Under the pieces are notes generated by a model. The model was not told the DNA's origin. It ran no database searches and was given only the letters and a program-made list of their open reading frames with translations. Shown here in pieces: positions 44,851 through 53,832 of a DNA stretch of 64,000 nucleotides (its first letter is position 1; each line of letters starts with the position of its first letter). Origin of the DNA: Streptomyces flavochromogenes (GTDB lineage: Bacteria; Actinomycetota; Actinomycetes; Streptomycetales; Streptomycetaceae). The stretch is taken from assembly GCF_000717595.1 (NCBI RefSeq), contig NZ_JNZO01000014.1:62001-126000 (forward strand). The letters are read 5' to 3'. A program made the position numbers and the translations under genes.

Positions 44851-46079
44851 AAGACGATGCCGTCGACGTCGGCCAGGTGCGCCGGGTCGAACGGCGCGTA
44901 TCCGAACCAGGGGGACACCCGCGGCGCGGGCGGGGAGTCACCGAAGGCGGCGGCCAGACCGCGGGGGTCGACGACCGAGCACCCCTCCGGGCCGGCGTAG
45001 AGGAGTCCTTCGACGGTGTCCTGCGGCGGGGTGTCGACTCCCCGGTGCCGGATCGTGCCCAGTGCCGTCGCCAGGAAGGCGTACTCCTGGCCCAGTTGGG
45101 CGCTCACGATCGCGCCGGCGCTCCACCACTCGACCGGCAGGCCGCCCATCCGCATCGAGCTCCTGTTCCGCTGCAGGTGGCCGTTGTGGGCGTGGACGAG
45201 GACCGGGGCCCGGTCGACCCGGGCTGTGGAACCGACAGCAGCGGCGGCACCGTCGACACCCGCGAGTGCCAGGAGGTTGTCGGCCATCATCCGGTCCCGC
45301 AGGCTCACCAGCCGCGTCATGCGGTGCCGCGAGAAGTCGGCCGTCCAGTAGTGGTACTGGAGCAGGCCGGTGGCGGTGCGGGCGTACAGGCGCGCCCGGT
45401 CCCAGTCGTCCCGCGAGCTCGTCGCGATCGGGGGTGGCCCCTGCGCGTCGAGGAGCGCCACCAGGTCGTCGGCGAGCAGGCGCAGCTCCGTGGCGTCGGC
45501 CGACTGCCCCGCGGATCGGGACGGGTCCCTCATCGCGGCGGGATTCGTCCACCGCTCGTCGGGGCCGAGCAGGCGGTCGAGCGTCTCCGCGGCGCAGGTG
45601 GCGTCGAGGACGCTCTTGTCCACTCGGGTGGAGAGGTAGCCGTGGAGTGCGGTGAGGGCCTCCCGGGGGCTCTCGGCGCCGGTGATCTCCAGCGGCCCGT
45701 CGAAGCCCGCGAAGCGGACCCGGTCGTCCGCCGGGCGGCCGTCGTTGAAGGCGCGCATCCAGCGGACGAGCTCGCGGTTGGCGGCCGACGCGCCCCAACC
45801 GTGGCTGAATCCCTTCTCCATGACCTCGTCGAGGGTGCCAACCCCCGTGGTGACGTAGGCGTCCACGAGCAGACCCCTCATGCAGTCGCTCTCGATCGTG
45901 ACCGTCCGACAGCCCTCCTGCTCGACCAGCTGCCGGAACAGTTCGTTGCGCACGGCGAGCAGCGCGTCCTCGCCGTGCGTGGGTTCGCCCAGGGTCAGCA
46001 GCCTCGGCCTGCGTCGGAGCAGACCCATGACAGCGGCTGCCTCGACGGCATGGGTGACGTCCTTGATGTCGGTAGCCAT
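44823..46079 (-). CDS. Erythromycin esterase family protein
   Basis: 418 residues. RLLTLGEPTHGEDALLAVRN holds the family E-x-x-H catalytic residues, CRTVTIESDCMRGLLVDAYV the next conserved Glu, VRFAGFDGPLEIT the central block and APVLVHAHNGHLQRN the second histidine. Ere enzymes hydrolyse the macrolide lactone ring; many actinobacterial members have unknown substrates. ATG 46079 lies one base from a perfect 24-base palindrome shared with the divergent MerR-type gene, so the mRNA would be leaderless or nearly so. Regulated, inducible macrolide or ester inactivation is likely. Confidence 0.88.
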   Translation of the reverse strand: MATDIKDVTHAVEAAAVMGLLRRRPRLLTLGEPTHGEDALLAVRNELFRQLVEQEGCRTVTIESDCMRGLLVDAYVTTGVGTLDEVMEKGFSHGWGASAANRELVRWMRAFNDGRPADDRVRFAGFDGPLEITGAESPREALTALHGYLSTRVDKSVLDATCAAETLDRLLGPDERWTNPAAMRDPSRSAGQSADATELRLLADDLVALLDAQGPPPIATSSRDDWDRARLYARTATGLLQYHYWTADFSRHRMTRLVSLRDRMMADNLLALAGVDGAAAAVGSTARVDRAPVLVHAHNGHLQRNRSSMRMGGLPVEWWSAGAIVSAQLGQEYAFLATALGTIRHRGVDTPPQDTVEGLLYAGPEGCSVVDPRGLAAAFGDSPPAPRVSPWFGYAPFDPAHLADVDGIVFVKDVERPA

Positions 46080-46103
46080 GCCTTCAACGGTATCGTTGAA
46101 GGC
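46080..46103. promoter_or_regulatory. Perfect palindromic operator between esterase and MerR-type gene
   Basis: GCCTTCAACG, four bases (GTAT), CGTTGAAGGC: 10-base arms, fully symmetric. It abuts the esterase ATG and lies 35 bases before the regulator ATG. Length and dyad shape are those of MerR-family operators set in the promoter spacer. Confidence 0.8.
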
Positions 46104-46137
46104 ACAGTTGAGACTTTTACGCGATTTCGGCGGGCGC

Positions 46138-46881
46138 ATGGCAAGAAACCTTCAAAGCAGCGGACAGCTTCGGCCTGTCGACCTGGCGCGCGAGCACGGT
46201 CTGTCCACGCAGGCGGTCCGGAACTACGAGGAGGCCGGTGCCCTTCCGGCCGCCGCCCGCACGCCGTCCGGATACCGCAGCTACACCTCACTGCACGCGA
46301 CCGCGCTCCGCGCCTTCCTCGCCCTGCTGCCCGGCCACGGCCACCGGACCGCGACGGCGATCATGCGGGCGGTCAACGAGGGCGCGGCCGAGGAGGCGTT
46401 CCGTCTCGTCGACGAGAGCCACGCCCTGCTCCTCGACGACCGCCGGACCCTCCGGGCCGTGGAGAACGCTCTGCGCGACCTGGAGCCCACCACCCCCACG
46501 ACCGAGCCCGGTGGCACGCGCGTCGCGCCCGGCGCCACGTTCATCGGGCCCCTCGCGGAGATGCTCGGCGTCCGTCCCGCGACGCTGCGCGCCTGGGAAC
46601 GCGCCGGCCTGGTGCGCCCGCGTCGCGATCCGCTCACCGGGTATCGCGTCTACGACGAGGCCGACGTCCGGGACGCCCGCCTTGTCCACCAACTCAGGCG
46701 TGGCGGCTATCTGCTGGAGCAGATCGCCCCGCTGATCACCCAGGTGCGGGCGGCCGGCGGCCTCGGTCCGCTGGAGGCCGCGCTCGGCGACTGGCGCGAC
46801 CGGCTGTCCACGCGCGGCAGGGCGATGCTGGCCGGGGCCGCCGCGCTGGAGGCGTACCTGTGCGAGCGTGAGCGCGGCTGA
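46138..46881 (+). CDS. MerR-type regulator with two HTH domains (TioE-like)
   Basis: 247 residues. First MerR domain: RPVDLAREHGLSTQAVRNYE and ARTPSGYRSYTSLHATALRA. Second: GATFIGPLAEMLGVRPATLR, AWERAGLVRPRRDPLTGYRV, YDEADVRDARLVHQLRRGGY. Two tandem MerR modules in one chain match the TioE group known from thiocoraline biosynthesis and from many streptomycete genomes. Divergent from the esterase with the palindrome in between, so it almost surely regulates it and itself. Weak ribosome site (GGCGGG). Confidence 0.9.
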   Translation: MARNLQSSGQLRPVDLAREHGLSTQAVRNYEEAGALPAAARTPSGYRSYTSLHATALRAFLALLPGHGHRTATAIMRAVNEGAAEEAFRLVDESHALLLDDRRTLRAVENALRDLEPTTPTTEPGGTRVAPGATFIGPLAEMLGVRPATLRAWERAGLVRPRRDPLTGYRVYDEADVRDARLVHQLRRGGYLLEQIAPLITQVRAAGGLGPLEAALGDWRDRLSTRGRAMLAGAAALEAYLCERERG

Positions 46882-46956
46882 GACCCGGCGGCCGACCGCG
46901 GAGATCATCGTGCACACGGGCCGTGGGCCACGGGTCCACTCACGTGCCGGGTGTCC

Positions 46957-47640
46957 TCATCCCTCCCCCGCGCCCAGGCCCTCGCCGCCACCCGCCACAC
47001 AGCGGCGCAGCCCCGCGACCGACACCTCCTCCAGGCTCTCCGCGAAGATCCGCCCCGGTCGTGCCGGCACAGGCAGCATGGACGGGACGACGAGGACCGT
47101 GCAGCCCGCCGCGTCGGCCGAGGCCGCCCCGTCCGGGGAGTCCTCGACGGCCACGCACGCCGCGTCCGGTACGCCGAACCGGCGGGCGGCCGCGCGGTAC
47201 GGGTCGGGGTGCGGCTTCGTCCGAGCGGTGTCGTCGGCCGAGAGGGTGAAAGCGAAGGAGACGTGCGCGAGCGCGCCCCCGATCACCGAGTCCACCACCG
47301 ACCGCGGCGAGGCGCTCACGAGGGCGAACGGCACGCCCTCCGAAGCGAGTTCGGCCAGGAGGCGGCCCGCGCCGGGGCGCAGCGGCGCCCCCCGGTCGAC
47401 CCGTTCCTGGAAGGCGGCGGTGAGTGCCGTCGCCACACCCTCCTCGTCCGGGGTTCCCGTCACGCGTACGAGGTGGGCGGCGGTGTCCTCGACGGCGCGC
47501 CCGACGACCTCGGGGGCGTCCGCGTCCGCCAGCCGGTGGCCGATCCGTGCGGCGATCTCCTCCGTGGCCTCCTACCGGAGGACCTCGGTGTCGACCAGGG
47601 TGCCGTCCATGTCGAAGAGGAAGGCGGCGAGTTCGGTCAC
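46957..47640 (-). pseudogene. HAD family phosphatase interrupted by an in-frame TAG
   Basis: GTG 47640 starts MTELAAFLFDMDGTLVDTEV (motif I D-x-D), then TAG at 47574-47572 stops the frame after 22 codons; the same frame continues EATEEIAARIGHRLADADAP to the end of a complete HAD phosphatase: motif II LVSASPRSVVD, III TKPHPDPYRAAARRFG, IV EDSPDGAASADAAG. A Trp codon is expected at the TAG in relatives (TGG to TAG, one base). The GTG overlaps the stop of the upstream ABC ATPase fragment (GTGA). Unless the stop is a base error or suppressed, it is a pseudogene; an internal start such as GTG 47463 lacks motif I. Confidence 0.8.
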
Positions 47641-48189
47641 CGCTCGGCCCTCGGCGCGACGAGCGCGGGGTGCGGGGCGAGACCGAGGGTGACACGCGCG
47701 CCGGGGGTGAGCGCGGTCGCCTCCCGGGAGGAGAGATCCGCCTTGACGCGCGTACCGGCGTGGTCGAGGTGGACGCGGGTGACGGAGCCGAGGAAGGAGG
47801 TGGAGACGACGGTCGTCTCGCCGTCGGCGGCCCCGGTCACGGTGACGTTCTCGGGGCGGACCAGGACGTCGACCTCGCGGAGCTTCGGGTCCTCGCCGTC
47901 GACGGGCAGGCGGGTGCCCGCCACCTCGACCTCGCCGGAGTCCATGAGGACGCCAGGAAGCCGGTTCATGGTGCCGACGAACTCGGCGACGAAGGGGGTC
48001 GCCGGGCGGCGGTAGAGCTCGGCCGGGGCGGCGCACTGCTCCAGCCTTCCGGCGTTGAGGACGGCGACGCGGTCCGCCATGGACAGCGCCTCCTCCTGGT
48101 CGTGGATGACGAAGACCGTGGTGATGCCGAGGGAGAGCTGGAGGCGGCGGATCTCCTCCCGCAGGCTGCGGACGGCCGCCCGATCGAAT
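47637..48189 (-). pseudogene. ABC transporter ATP-binding protein, N-terminal half deleted
   Basis: Keeps the part after Walker B: AVRSLREEIRRLQLSLGITT, VFVIHDQEEALSMADRVAVL (H-loop) and ELYRRPATPFVAEFVGTMNR, then the TOBE domain VDVLVRPENVTVTGAADGET to the stop at 47637. Walker A, Q-loop and signature are absent; similarity ends at about 48189, beyond which the sequence is unrelated. This is the C-terminal half of a spermidine/iron/phosphonate-type importer ATPase. The other transporter genes are missing, so the operon was cut by a deletion with its end near the tRNA-Leu. Confidence 0.82.
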
Positions 48190-48319
48190 GGACCGAGGAC
48201 CGCTGCCGCGCGGGCAGCGTGACCTTCAACGTGAGCAACTCGGTGGGGACGGCGCCGTTGGTGAGAGACCCCGGCTCGCTGCTGATGTGCCCCGGTGCGG
48301 GCTCCGCGCCCGGAAACGA

Positions 48320-48357
48320 CGAAGTGGTGGCCGAGATCGCTCTCGACCACCACTTCG
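48320..48357 (-). terminator. Terminator of tRNA-Leu
   Basis: On the minus strand CGAAGTGGTGG + TCGAGA, loop GCGA, TCTCGG + CCACCACTTCG: a 17-pair stem with one wobble and a GNRA tetraloop, then TCGTTTCC. It starts 18 bases past the tRNA 3' end. Confidence 0.85.
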
Positions 48358-48375
48358 CACGACGAGTCGTCGTCG

Positions 48376-48460
48376 TGTCCGAGGGGGGACTTGAACCCCC
48401 ACGCCCGATAAAGGGCACTAGCACCTCAAGCTAGCGCGTCTGCCATTCCGCCACCCGGAC
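48376..48460 (-). tRNA. tRNA-Leu (anticodon GAG)
   Basis: 85 bases. Acceptor GTCCGGG pairs with CTCGGAC (one G-U), discriminator A, no encoded CCA. Anticodon arm CTAGC-TTGAGGT-GCTAG with GAG at 48427-48425 (reads CUC/CUU). Long class II variable arm (TGCCCTTTATCGGGC region) typical of leucine, and T-arm GGGGG-TTCAAGT-CCCCC. Genes next to it are truncated, as often happens at tRNA integration sites, but I find no repeated attachment sequence. Confidence 0.97.
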
Positions 48461-48757
48461 AAGGTGCGCGTCGCGGTGAGTGATGATCACTCGCGGCGAC
48501 AAGATGAATATATCAGGGCTCTGACCTGCGCTTCACCTCCGTTTTCCGTGACCGCCTCGGGAGCAGGGACGCCCCGCGACTACCGTTCCTCCACGGAACG
48601 GACAGACGTCCTCAGGAACCGCGCCGCGCATGGAGCCGGCACGCCCCCGGAGCGGCTCACCGACCTGGCCGCCGCGCTCGCGCCGTCCGCTCCGTACGCG
48701 CAGTCCGCGCAACCCCCTTCACCCCACGACCGTCCGGCCGCCTCGGGTTCCGCCGCC

Positions 48758-49137
48758 GTGTTCAACGGGCTGATACGCAATCGCGGTTTCGGCGTCGCCG
48801 AGCTGCCGTTCCTGGGCCTGTCCCGCAGCGCCCTGCGCGCCATGGTGTCGGACTGGGAGGCGAGCCCTACCGGCGATTCCAGCTCTGCGCCGTGGCCGGC
48901 CCGCTCGGATGGACGCTGCCCGAACTGTTCGCCGTCGTGGACGAGCCGCGCCGGGGAACTGCGCCCGGTGGTGCTCTGCCGCCATGTCGGGCGAGTCCTC
49001 GAAGCGGCCGTCCCACTGACCACGGCCCGGCTCGCCGAGGCCGCCGAAGAGGCGGGCCGGCTGAGCGTGCGGGAGAACCAGGGGGTGTGGCAGCCCGTCT
49101 CCCAGGGCTCGTCGCCGAGTGCCCCGACTTCCTCTGA
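48758..49137 (+). pseudogene. Unrecognised gene with two compensating frameshifts
   Basis: Protein-like sequence runs RNRGFGVAELPFLGLSRSAL RAMVSDWE in one frame, switches near 48860 to GEPYRRFQLCAVAGPLGWTL PELFAVVDEPR in another, and returns near 48955 to ELRPVVLCRHVGRVLEAAVP LTTARLAEAAEEA. Each part looks coding; the intervening out-of-frame readings are Ser/Pro-rich. The start is not clear (GTG 48758 is a guess; GTG 48549 is possible). I cannot name the family; LSRSALRAMVSDWE hints at a helix-turn-helix. Either a decayed gene or two sequencing indels. Confidence 0.4.
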
Positions 49138-49211
49138 CGACCGGAACGACCCTCGACACATACCGCAATGGACGGCATACGAAGCGTCACCGCCGGTGAT
49201 TCACTGGCGCC

Positions 49212-49883
49212 ATGCCATTCAAGAACTACGGCGTGCTCGTGGGGACGCTCGACGACCACTTCCGGGACGATCCGGACGACCAGGGGCGCTGGTTCCACGT
49301 CAATCTGAAGGTGGACGCGCCCGCCGGGCAGTACCACTGCGCCATCGACGTCGACAGCCACAAGTCCAACGTGGGGGTGCAGTGGAAGACCTTCACGCTC
49401 GAAGCCTCCGCTGTCGGGCCGGCCGCCGCCCTCTCCCCCGGCTACCTCGACCTCGCGCCCACCCCCGACTCCGGCGCCCTGGACCATCTGCGCCATCCGG
49501 AACTGCTGGACCGCACCGGGGTCCTGTTCGAGCGCCGTCCCCCGTCCTGGCTCCAGGACCTCCTCGACCTGCTGGGCTCGCGACCGTGGCAGGCGGGCTC
49601 CAACGAAGACGCCGCCGACGCGCTGGAGCCGATGCTCGTGCCGGGGCGGCGCACGCTCGTCTTCGGCGAACCGTTCGTCGACGACGCCGAGGGAGACCTC
49701 GGCATGCACAACATCCATCAGAACCAGGGGGACCCGTTCGGCTCCCAGTGGTGGCCGGAGAACGGCATCTGGCAGGACGGCGCAACGCTCACCCAGCGCC
49801 CGGACGGCCGGTACGACGTCTTCCTGAACAAGTTCTCCAGCCAGGCGTCGCGGACGGACAGCGCGGGGCATCCGGTCGCATGA
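49212..49883 (+). CDS. DUF2278 family protein (YukJ-like)
   Basis: 223 residues. MPFKNYGVLVGTLDDHFRDD at the start, WFHVNLKVDAPAGQYHCAID and VFGEPFVDDAEGDLGMHNIH QNQGDPFGSQWWPENGIWQD later match DUF2278, a family of cytoplasmic proteins with YukJ of Bacillus as a member. Function unknown; the M-H-x-I-H-x-N-Q-G block is the most conserved and may bind metal. ATG 49212, complete length, isolated gene. Confidence 0.9.
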   Translation: MPFKNYGVLVGTLDDHFRDDPDDQGRWFHVNLKVDAPAGQYHCAIDVDSHKSNVGVQWKTFTLEASAVGPAAALSPGYLDLAPTPDSGALDHLRHPELLDRTGVLFERRPPSWLQDLLDLLGSRPWQAGSNEDAADALEPMLVPGRRTLVFGEPFVDDAEGDLGMHNIHQNQGDPFGSQWWPENGIWQDGATLTQRPDGRYDVFLNKFSSQASRTDSAGHPVA

Positions 49884-50020
49884 CAAGGGCCGCCGCCGGC
49901 TGACGCGGCCGGCCGGGGATCGCCCTCGCCGTCCCGGTGCTCCGGCTGCCCGGCTCCTTCGTCCCGGCGGGGACGAACGGCGGTACCGCGGGTGGGCCGC
50001 GGCCCCGGCCCACCCGGCCC

Positions 50021-51517
50021 TCAGCTGCCCGTGAGCTCTCCGCTGAGCCTGCCGTGCAGCGCCGCGCTCGGATCGTTCAGACCGGTGATCTCCACGGTCT
50101 TGCCGCGCTGTGCGTACTTCGTCTCGATCGCGTCGAGGACGGCGACGGACGAGGCGTCCCAGACATGGGCCGCCGAGAGGTCGATGACGACCCGGTCGGG
50201 GTCCGTGGCGTACGCGAACCGGCCCACGAGTTCGTTGGCCGACGCGAAGAACAGCGCGCCCGTCACCCGGTAGACCACGGTCGTGCCGTCGGGATCGGTC
50301 CGGGCGGTCACCTCGGCGTGGTGGGCCACCCGCCTCGCGAAGATCACCATGGCCGTGACCGAGCCGGCGACCACCCCGACGGCAAGGTTGTGCGTGGCGA
50401 CCACACACACCACGGTGATCACCATGACGGCGATCTCCCCGACGGGCATGCGCCTGAGGGTCGCCGGGGCGATCGAGTGCCAGTCGAAGGTCGCGAAACA
50501 CACCATCACCATGACCGCCACCAGGGCGGCCATGGGGATGTCGGAGACGACCGGCCCGAAGACGATGCAGAGCACCATCAGGAAGGCACCCGCGAGGAAG
50601 GTGGACAGCCGGGTCCTGGCCCCGGACACCTTCACGTTGATCATCGTCTGGCCGATCATGGCGCAGCCGCCCATGCCGCCGAAGAAGCCGGTGACGATGT
50701 TGGCGATGCCCTGGCCGATGGACTCGCGGGTCTTGTCGGATCGGGTGTCGGTGATGTCGTCGACGAGCTTGGCGGTCATCAGTGATTCCATCAGGCCGAC
50801 GAGCGCCATGGCGAAGGCGTACGGCGCGATCGTCGTCAGCGTGTCCGGGGTGAACGGCACGTCCGGCAGACCGGGCGTCGGCAGCGAGGAAGGCAGCTCA
50901 CCCTTGTCCCCGACGGTGGGTACGGCGATCCCGGCGGCGACGGTCACGGCCGTGAGGATCACGATGGACACCAGGGGCGCGGGGACGACCGCCGTGATCT
51001 TCGGGAGGAACACCAGGAGGAACAGGCCGGCCGCGAGGAGCGGATAGACGGCCCAGGGGACGTTCCGCAGCTCGGACACCTGGGTCATGAAGATCAGGAC
51101 GGCCAGCGCGTTCACGAACCCGACCATCACCGAGCGCGGGATGAACCGCATCAGCTTCGCCACCCCGAGGGCGCCCATGATCACCTGGATGACGCCGGCC
51201 AGGATGACGGCGGCGATGAGGTACCCGAGCCCGTGCTCACGGTTCAGCGGTGCGATGACGAGCGCGACGGCGCCGGTCGCGGCCGAGATCATCGCCCGGC
51301 GTCCGCCGACGATCGCGATGGTGACGGCCATGGTGAACGACGCGAAGAGGCCGATCGCGGGGTCGACCCCGGCGATGATCGAGAAGGAGATCGCCTCGGG
51401 GATCAGCGCGAGGGCGACGACCAGACCGGCCAGCACCTCGGTGCGCCAGACCTTGGCATCGGTCAGCCAGTCGGGACGCAGACGCGCGAGGGAGGCACGG
51501 GCGGGTGAAGAGGACAA
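50021..51517 (-). CDS. SulP family anion transporter with STAS domain
   Basis: 498 residues. LVVALALIPEAISFSIIAGV (helix 1 with the SulP P-E-A motif), about ten further helices (VMVGFVNALAVLIFMTQVSE, IVTGFFGGMGGCAMIGQTMI among them) and a C-terminal STAS domain from ~400 (TVVYRVTGALFFASANELVG, VVIDLSAAHVWDASSVAVLD). Transports sulfate, bicarbonate or other anions with H+ or Na+. The only usable start is TTG 51517, because TGA lies 18 bases upstream in frame; no ribosome site is visible, so expression may be weak or the start region misread. Confidence 0.92.
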   Translation of the reverse strand: MSSSPARASLARLRPDWLTDAKVWRTEVLAGLVVALALIPEAISFSIIAGVDPAIGLFASFTMAVTIAIVGGRRAMISAATGAVALVIAPLNREHGLGYLIAAVILAGVIQVIMGALGVAKLMRFIPRSVMVGFVNALAVLIFMTQVSELRNVPWAVYPLLAAGLFLLVFLPKITAVVPAPLVSIVILTAVTVAAGIAVPTVGDKGELPSSLPTPGLPDVPFTPDTLTTIAPYAFAMALVGLMESLMTAKLVDDITDTRSDKTRESIGQGIANIVTGFFGGMGGCAMIGQTMINVKVSGARTRLSTFLAGAFLMVLCIVFGPVVSDIPMAALVAVMVMVCFATFDWHSIAPATLRRMPVGEIAVMVITVVCVVATHNLAVGVVAGSVTAMVIFARRVAHHAEVTARTDPDGTTVVYRVTGALFFASANELVGRFAYATDPDRVVIDLSAAHVWDASSVAVLDAIETKYAQRGKTVEITGLNDPSAALHGRLSGELTGS

Positions 51518-51740
51518 AGGAGGGGGAACCTGTCACGCGGGGGCACGCCTCGGCGGCGGACGGGACCGGGGCATGTGCGGATCTGCGCCGGGGGCGACGT
51601 CGGCCCCGGCATGACGACGGCGGGACCGCGGTCTGCCGCCCTCGCCGTCGGCCATGCTACCGGGGCAGGTCAGGGGCCCGGCTGCTCACCAGGGGCACCG
51701 CAGGCCAGGGCGGGTCGCCCGCTCGGTTCCCGCGTGCGGG
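51518..51740. other. Upstream region of the SulP gene, no gene seen
   Basis: Contains the SulP control region and plus-strand sequence with no protein-like frame. The tandem repeat begins at its right end. Confidence 0.5.
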
Positions 51741-51955
51741 GCCGGCTCGGACGCCAGGCCGGGTGGCCCGCACAGGGCCCGCATCCACGGCCGGCTCGGA
51801 CGCCAAGGCCGGGTCGCCCGCGCGGGGCCCGCATGCACGGCCGGCTCGGACGCCAGGCCGGGCCGCCCGCCCGGGGCCCGCATCCACGGCCGGCTCGGAC
51901 GCCAAGGCCGGGTCGCCCGCACGGGGCCGTGCGTGCCCGGGCCGGGCTCGCGCCA
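51741..51955. repeat. Minisatellite of 49-50 bp units
   Basis: GCCGGCTCGGACGCCA recurs at 51741, 51790, 51840 and 51889, with a degenerate fifth partial copy near 51941. Each unit continues AGGCCGGGTCGCCCGC and ends GGGGCCCGCAT(C/G)CACG. About 4.3 copies. It lies between the SulP start and the end of the acyl-CoA dehydrogenase gene; no reading frame through it looks like a gene. Confidence 0.85.
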
Positions 51956-52029
51956 CACGGGCCTCGCACCCGCCCGCGTGTACGGGACAGGGCCGGGGCG
52001 AGCTCGTCCCGGCCCCGTTCGACGGGACC

Positions 52030-53766
52030 TTACGGCGCCATCTCGTACGTGCCGGACAGCGCCTCGACACGCTGCCAGACCCGGCCCGAGCGGGCCTCGT
52101 CGACGACCGGGCGCCGGACGGCCCCCAGGGCCCACGCCTGCTGCTGCTCGGTGGCGGAGTCCTTGCCGTGCAGCTCGATCGCGTGGGCGGAGAAGTCCCG
52201 TACGAGCACGGCGAACAGCTCGTCGAGGACGTCCTCGTCGAGGTCCGTCAGACGGGCCTGCTCCAGGACCAGCTGGCCGTGGACGACGAGCGCGAAGAGC
52301 TGGCCGACGGCGAGGAGGAGGTCGAGGTCGCGGCTCTGCTCCTCGTCCGGCGCGGCGGTGCGCACGAACTCACAGAGGGCATCGGCCTGCTCGCGGAACC
52401 GGGCGACGTTCGGTACTCCGGCGTACGTGTCGTACGCCGGGCGCCAGTCGTGGAAGCGGACGGATCCCAGGCCGCGGGCCGGTCCCTGCCGGAAGAGGAA
52501 GGTGTCGTCGGCCGCGTCCAGCCGGGTCGGTACGGGCTCGTAGTCGGCCGGCGCGAGGAGGTGGTTGCGCATGAACTTCAGGATCAGCGCCAGGTTGACG
52601 TGGACCGTGCCCTCCAGCTTCGGCAGGCCGCGGATCTCGACGGCCGCCTGGGCGAAGTAGTTGTCCTTCTCGAAGCCCTTGGCGGCGATGACGTCCCACA
52701 TCAGGTCGATGACCTTCTCGCCCTCCGTGGTCACCTTCATCTTCGTCATCGGGTTGAAGAGAAGGTAGCGGCGGTCGTCGGGACCGGCGGAGCGGAAGTA
52801 GTCGACGGCGCGGTCGCTGAACAGCTTCATGCCGACGAGACGGACGTACGCGTCGGCCAGCTCGCGCCGCACGTGCGGGAAGGCGGTGACGGGGCGGCCG
52901 TAGAGGATGCGGTTCTGGGCGTGGGTGACGGCCTCGTACATCGCGTGCTCGCAGATGCCGATCGAGGCGGTGCACAGGTTGAACTTGCCGACGTTGACGG
53001 TGTTGAGGGCGGCGTCGAAGGCGGCGCGGCCGGTGTGCAGGACGTCCTCGGCGGCGACCGGGTAGTCCTCCAGCCGGAACTCGCTGACGAACTTCGAGGA
53101 GTCGACGACGTTCTTGACGAGGTGGTACGCCGGGTGGCGGCTGTCGGCGGCGAAGAAGACATAGCCGTCGGGGCCCTCGACATCGGTGCGTCGGCCGAAG
53201 ACGGAGACGAGTCCGGCGGCGTTGCCGTTGCCGATGTAGTACTTGGAACCGGTGGCGCGGAAGCCGCCGTCGGCCCCGGGCTCCAGGAGCATGTCGGTGG
53301 AGTAGATGTCGGCGCCGTGCGTCTTCTCGGAGAGACCGAACGCGAACACCTCCCCCTGGGCCAGGAGTTCGGCGGCGCGGGCGCGGGCGGCGGCGTTGTC
53401 GCTCTGCCAGACCGGGCCGAGACCGAGGATGGTGACCTGCCAGGCGTACCAGTAGTCGAGTCCGTAGAAGCCGAGGATCTCGTTGAGGGCGGCGATACGG
53501 GCGGTGTCCCAGCGCTTGTCCTGCTCGCCCTCGGAGGCGTCGGTCCCGGCCTCGGCGGACGGCGTCAGGAAGGTCTCGAACAGGCCCTCCTTGGCGGAGA
53601 AGGCCAGGAAGTCGCCCAGCCAGGCCCGCGTGCGGTAGTCCTCGATCAGCCGGCGCTTGCCGCGCGCCTCGAACCAGTCGACGGTGGCGCGGAGCAGCCG
53701 CCGGGTCTCGGGGTCGAAGTGCGCCGGGTCGTAGGTGTGCGGGTTGAACAGCAGCGAGTCGGCCAT
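52030..53766 (-). CDS. Acyl-CoA dehydrogenase/oxidase family protein
   Basis: 578 residues, longer than standard dehydrogenases (~380) and nearer to oxidase-like members. FAFGLSEKTHGADIYSTDML and RATGSKYYIGNGNAAGLVSV form the middle beta domain around FAD; MTKMKVTTEGEKVIDLMWDV and RGLPKLEGTVHVNLALILKF lie in the C-terminal helical domain. Oxidises an acyl-CoA at C2-C3; chain length unknown. ATG 53766. The PadR regulator is 66 bases upstream on the same strand, probably controlling it. Confidence 0.92.
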   Translation of the reverse strand: MADSLLFNPHTYDPAHFDPETRRLLRATVDWFEARGKRRLIEDYRTRAWLGDFLAFSAKEGLFETFLTPSAEAGTDASEGEQDKRWDTARIAALNEILGFYGLDYWYAWQVTILGLGPVWQSDNAAARARAAELLAQGEVFAFGLSEKTHGADIYSTDMLLEPGADGGFRATGSKYYIGNGNAAGLVSVFGRRTDVEGPDGYVFFAADSRHPAYHLVKNVVDSSKFVSEFRLEDYPVAAEDVLHTGRAAFDAALNTVNVGKFNLCTASIGICEHAMYEAVTHAQNRILYGRPVTAFPHVRRELADAYVRLVGMKLFSDRAVDYFRSAGPDDRRYLLFNPMTKMKVTTEGEKVIDLMWDVIAAKGFEKDNYFAQAAVEIRGLPKLEGTVHVNLALILKFMRNHLLAPADYEPVPTRLDAADDTFLFRQGPARGLGSVRFHDWRPAYDTYAGVPNVARFREQADALCEFVRTAAPDEEQSRDLDLLLAVGQLFALVVHGQLVLEQARLTDLDEDVLDELFAVLVRDFSAHAIELHGKDSATEQQQAWALGAVRRPVVDEARSGRVWQRVEALSGTYEMAP

Positions 53767-53832
53767 GGGCTCCGTCTTTCGGTCCGGTGGGGTGCGGTGG
53801 AGTGCGGTGGTCGGGGCGGTTCGGGTCGCGTC

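Noticed and set aside
48376..48460. Integrated element at tRNA-Leu
   Set aside because: No integrase, excisionase or direct repeat of the tRNA 3' end is visible in the window; only the nearby gene decay hints at it.
51741..51955. Possible CRISPR array
   Set aside because: Units are contiguous copies without unique spacers, not dyad repeats, and no cas genes are near.
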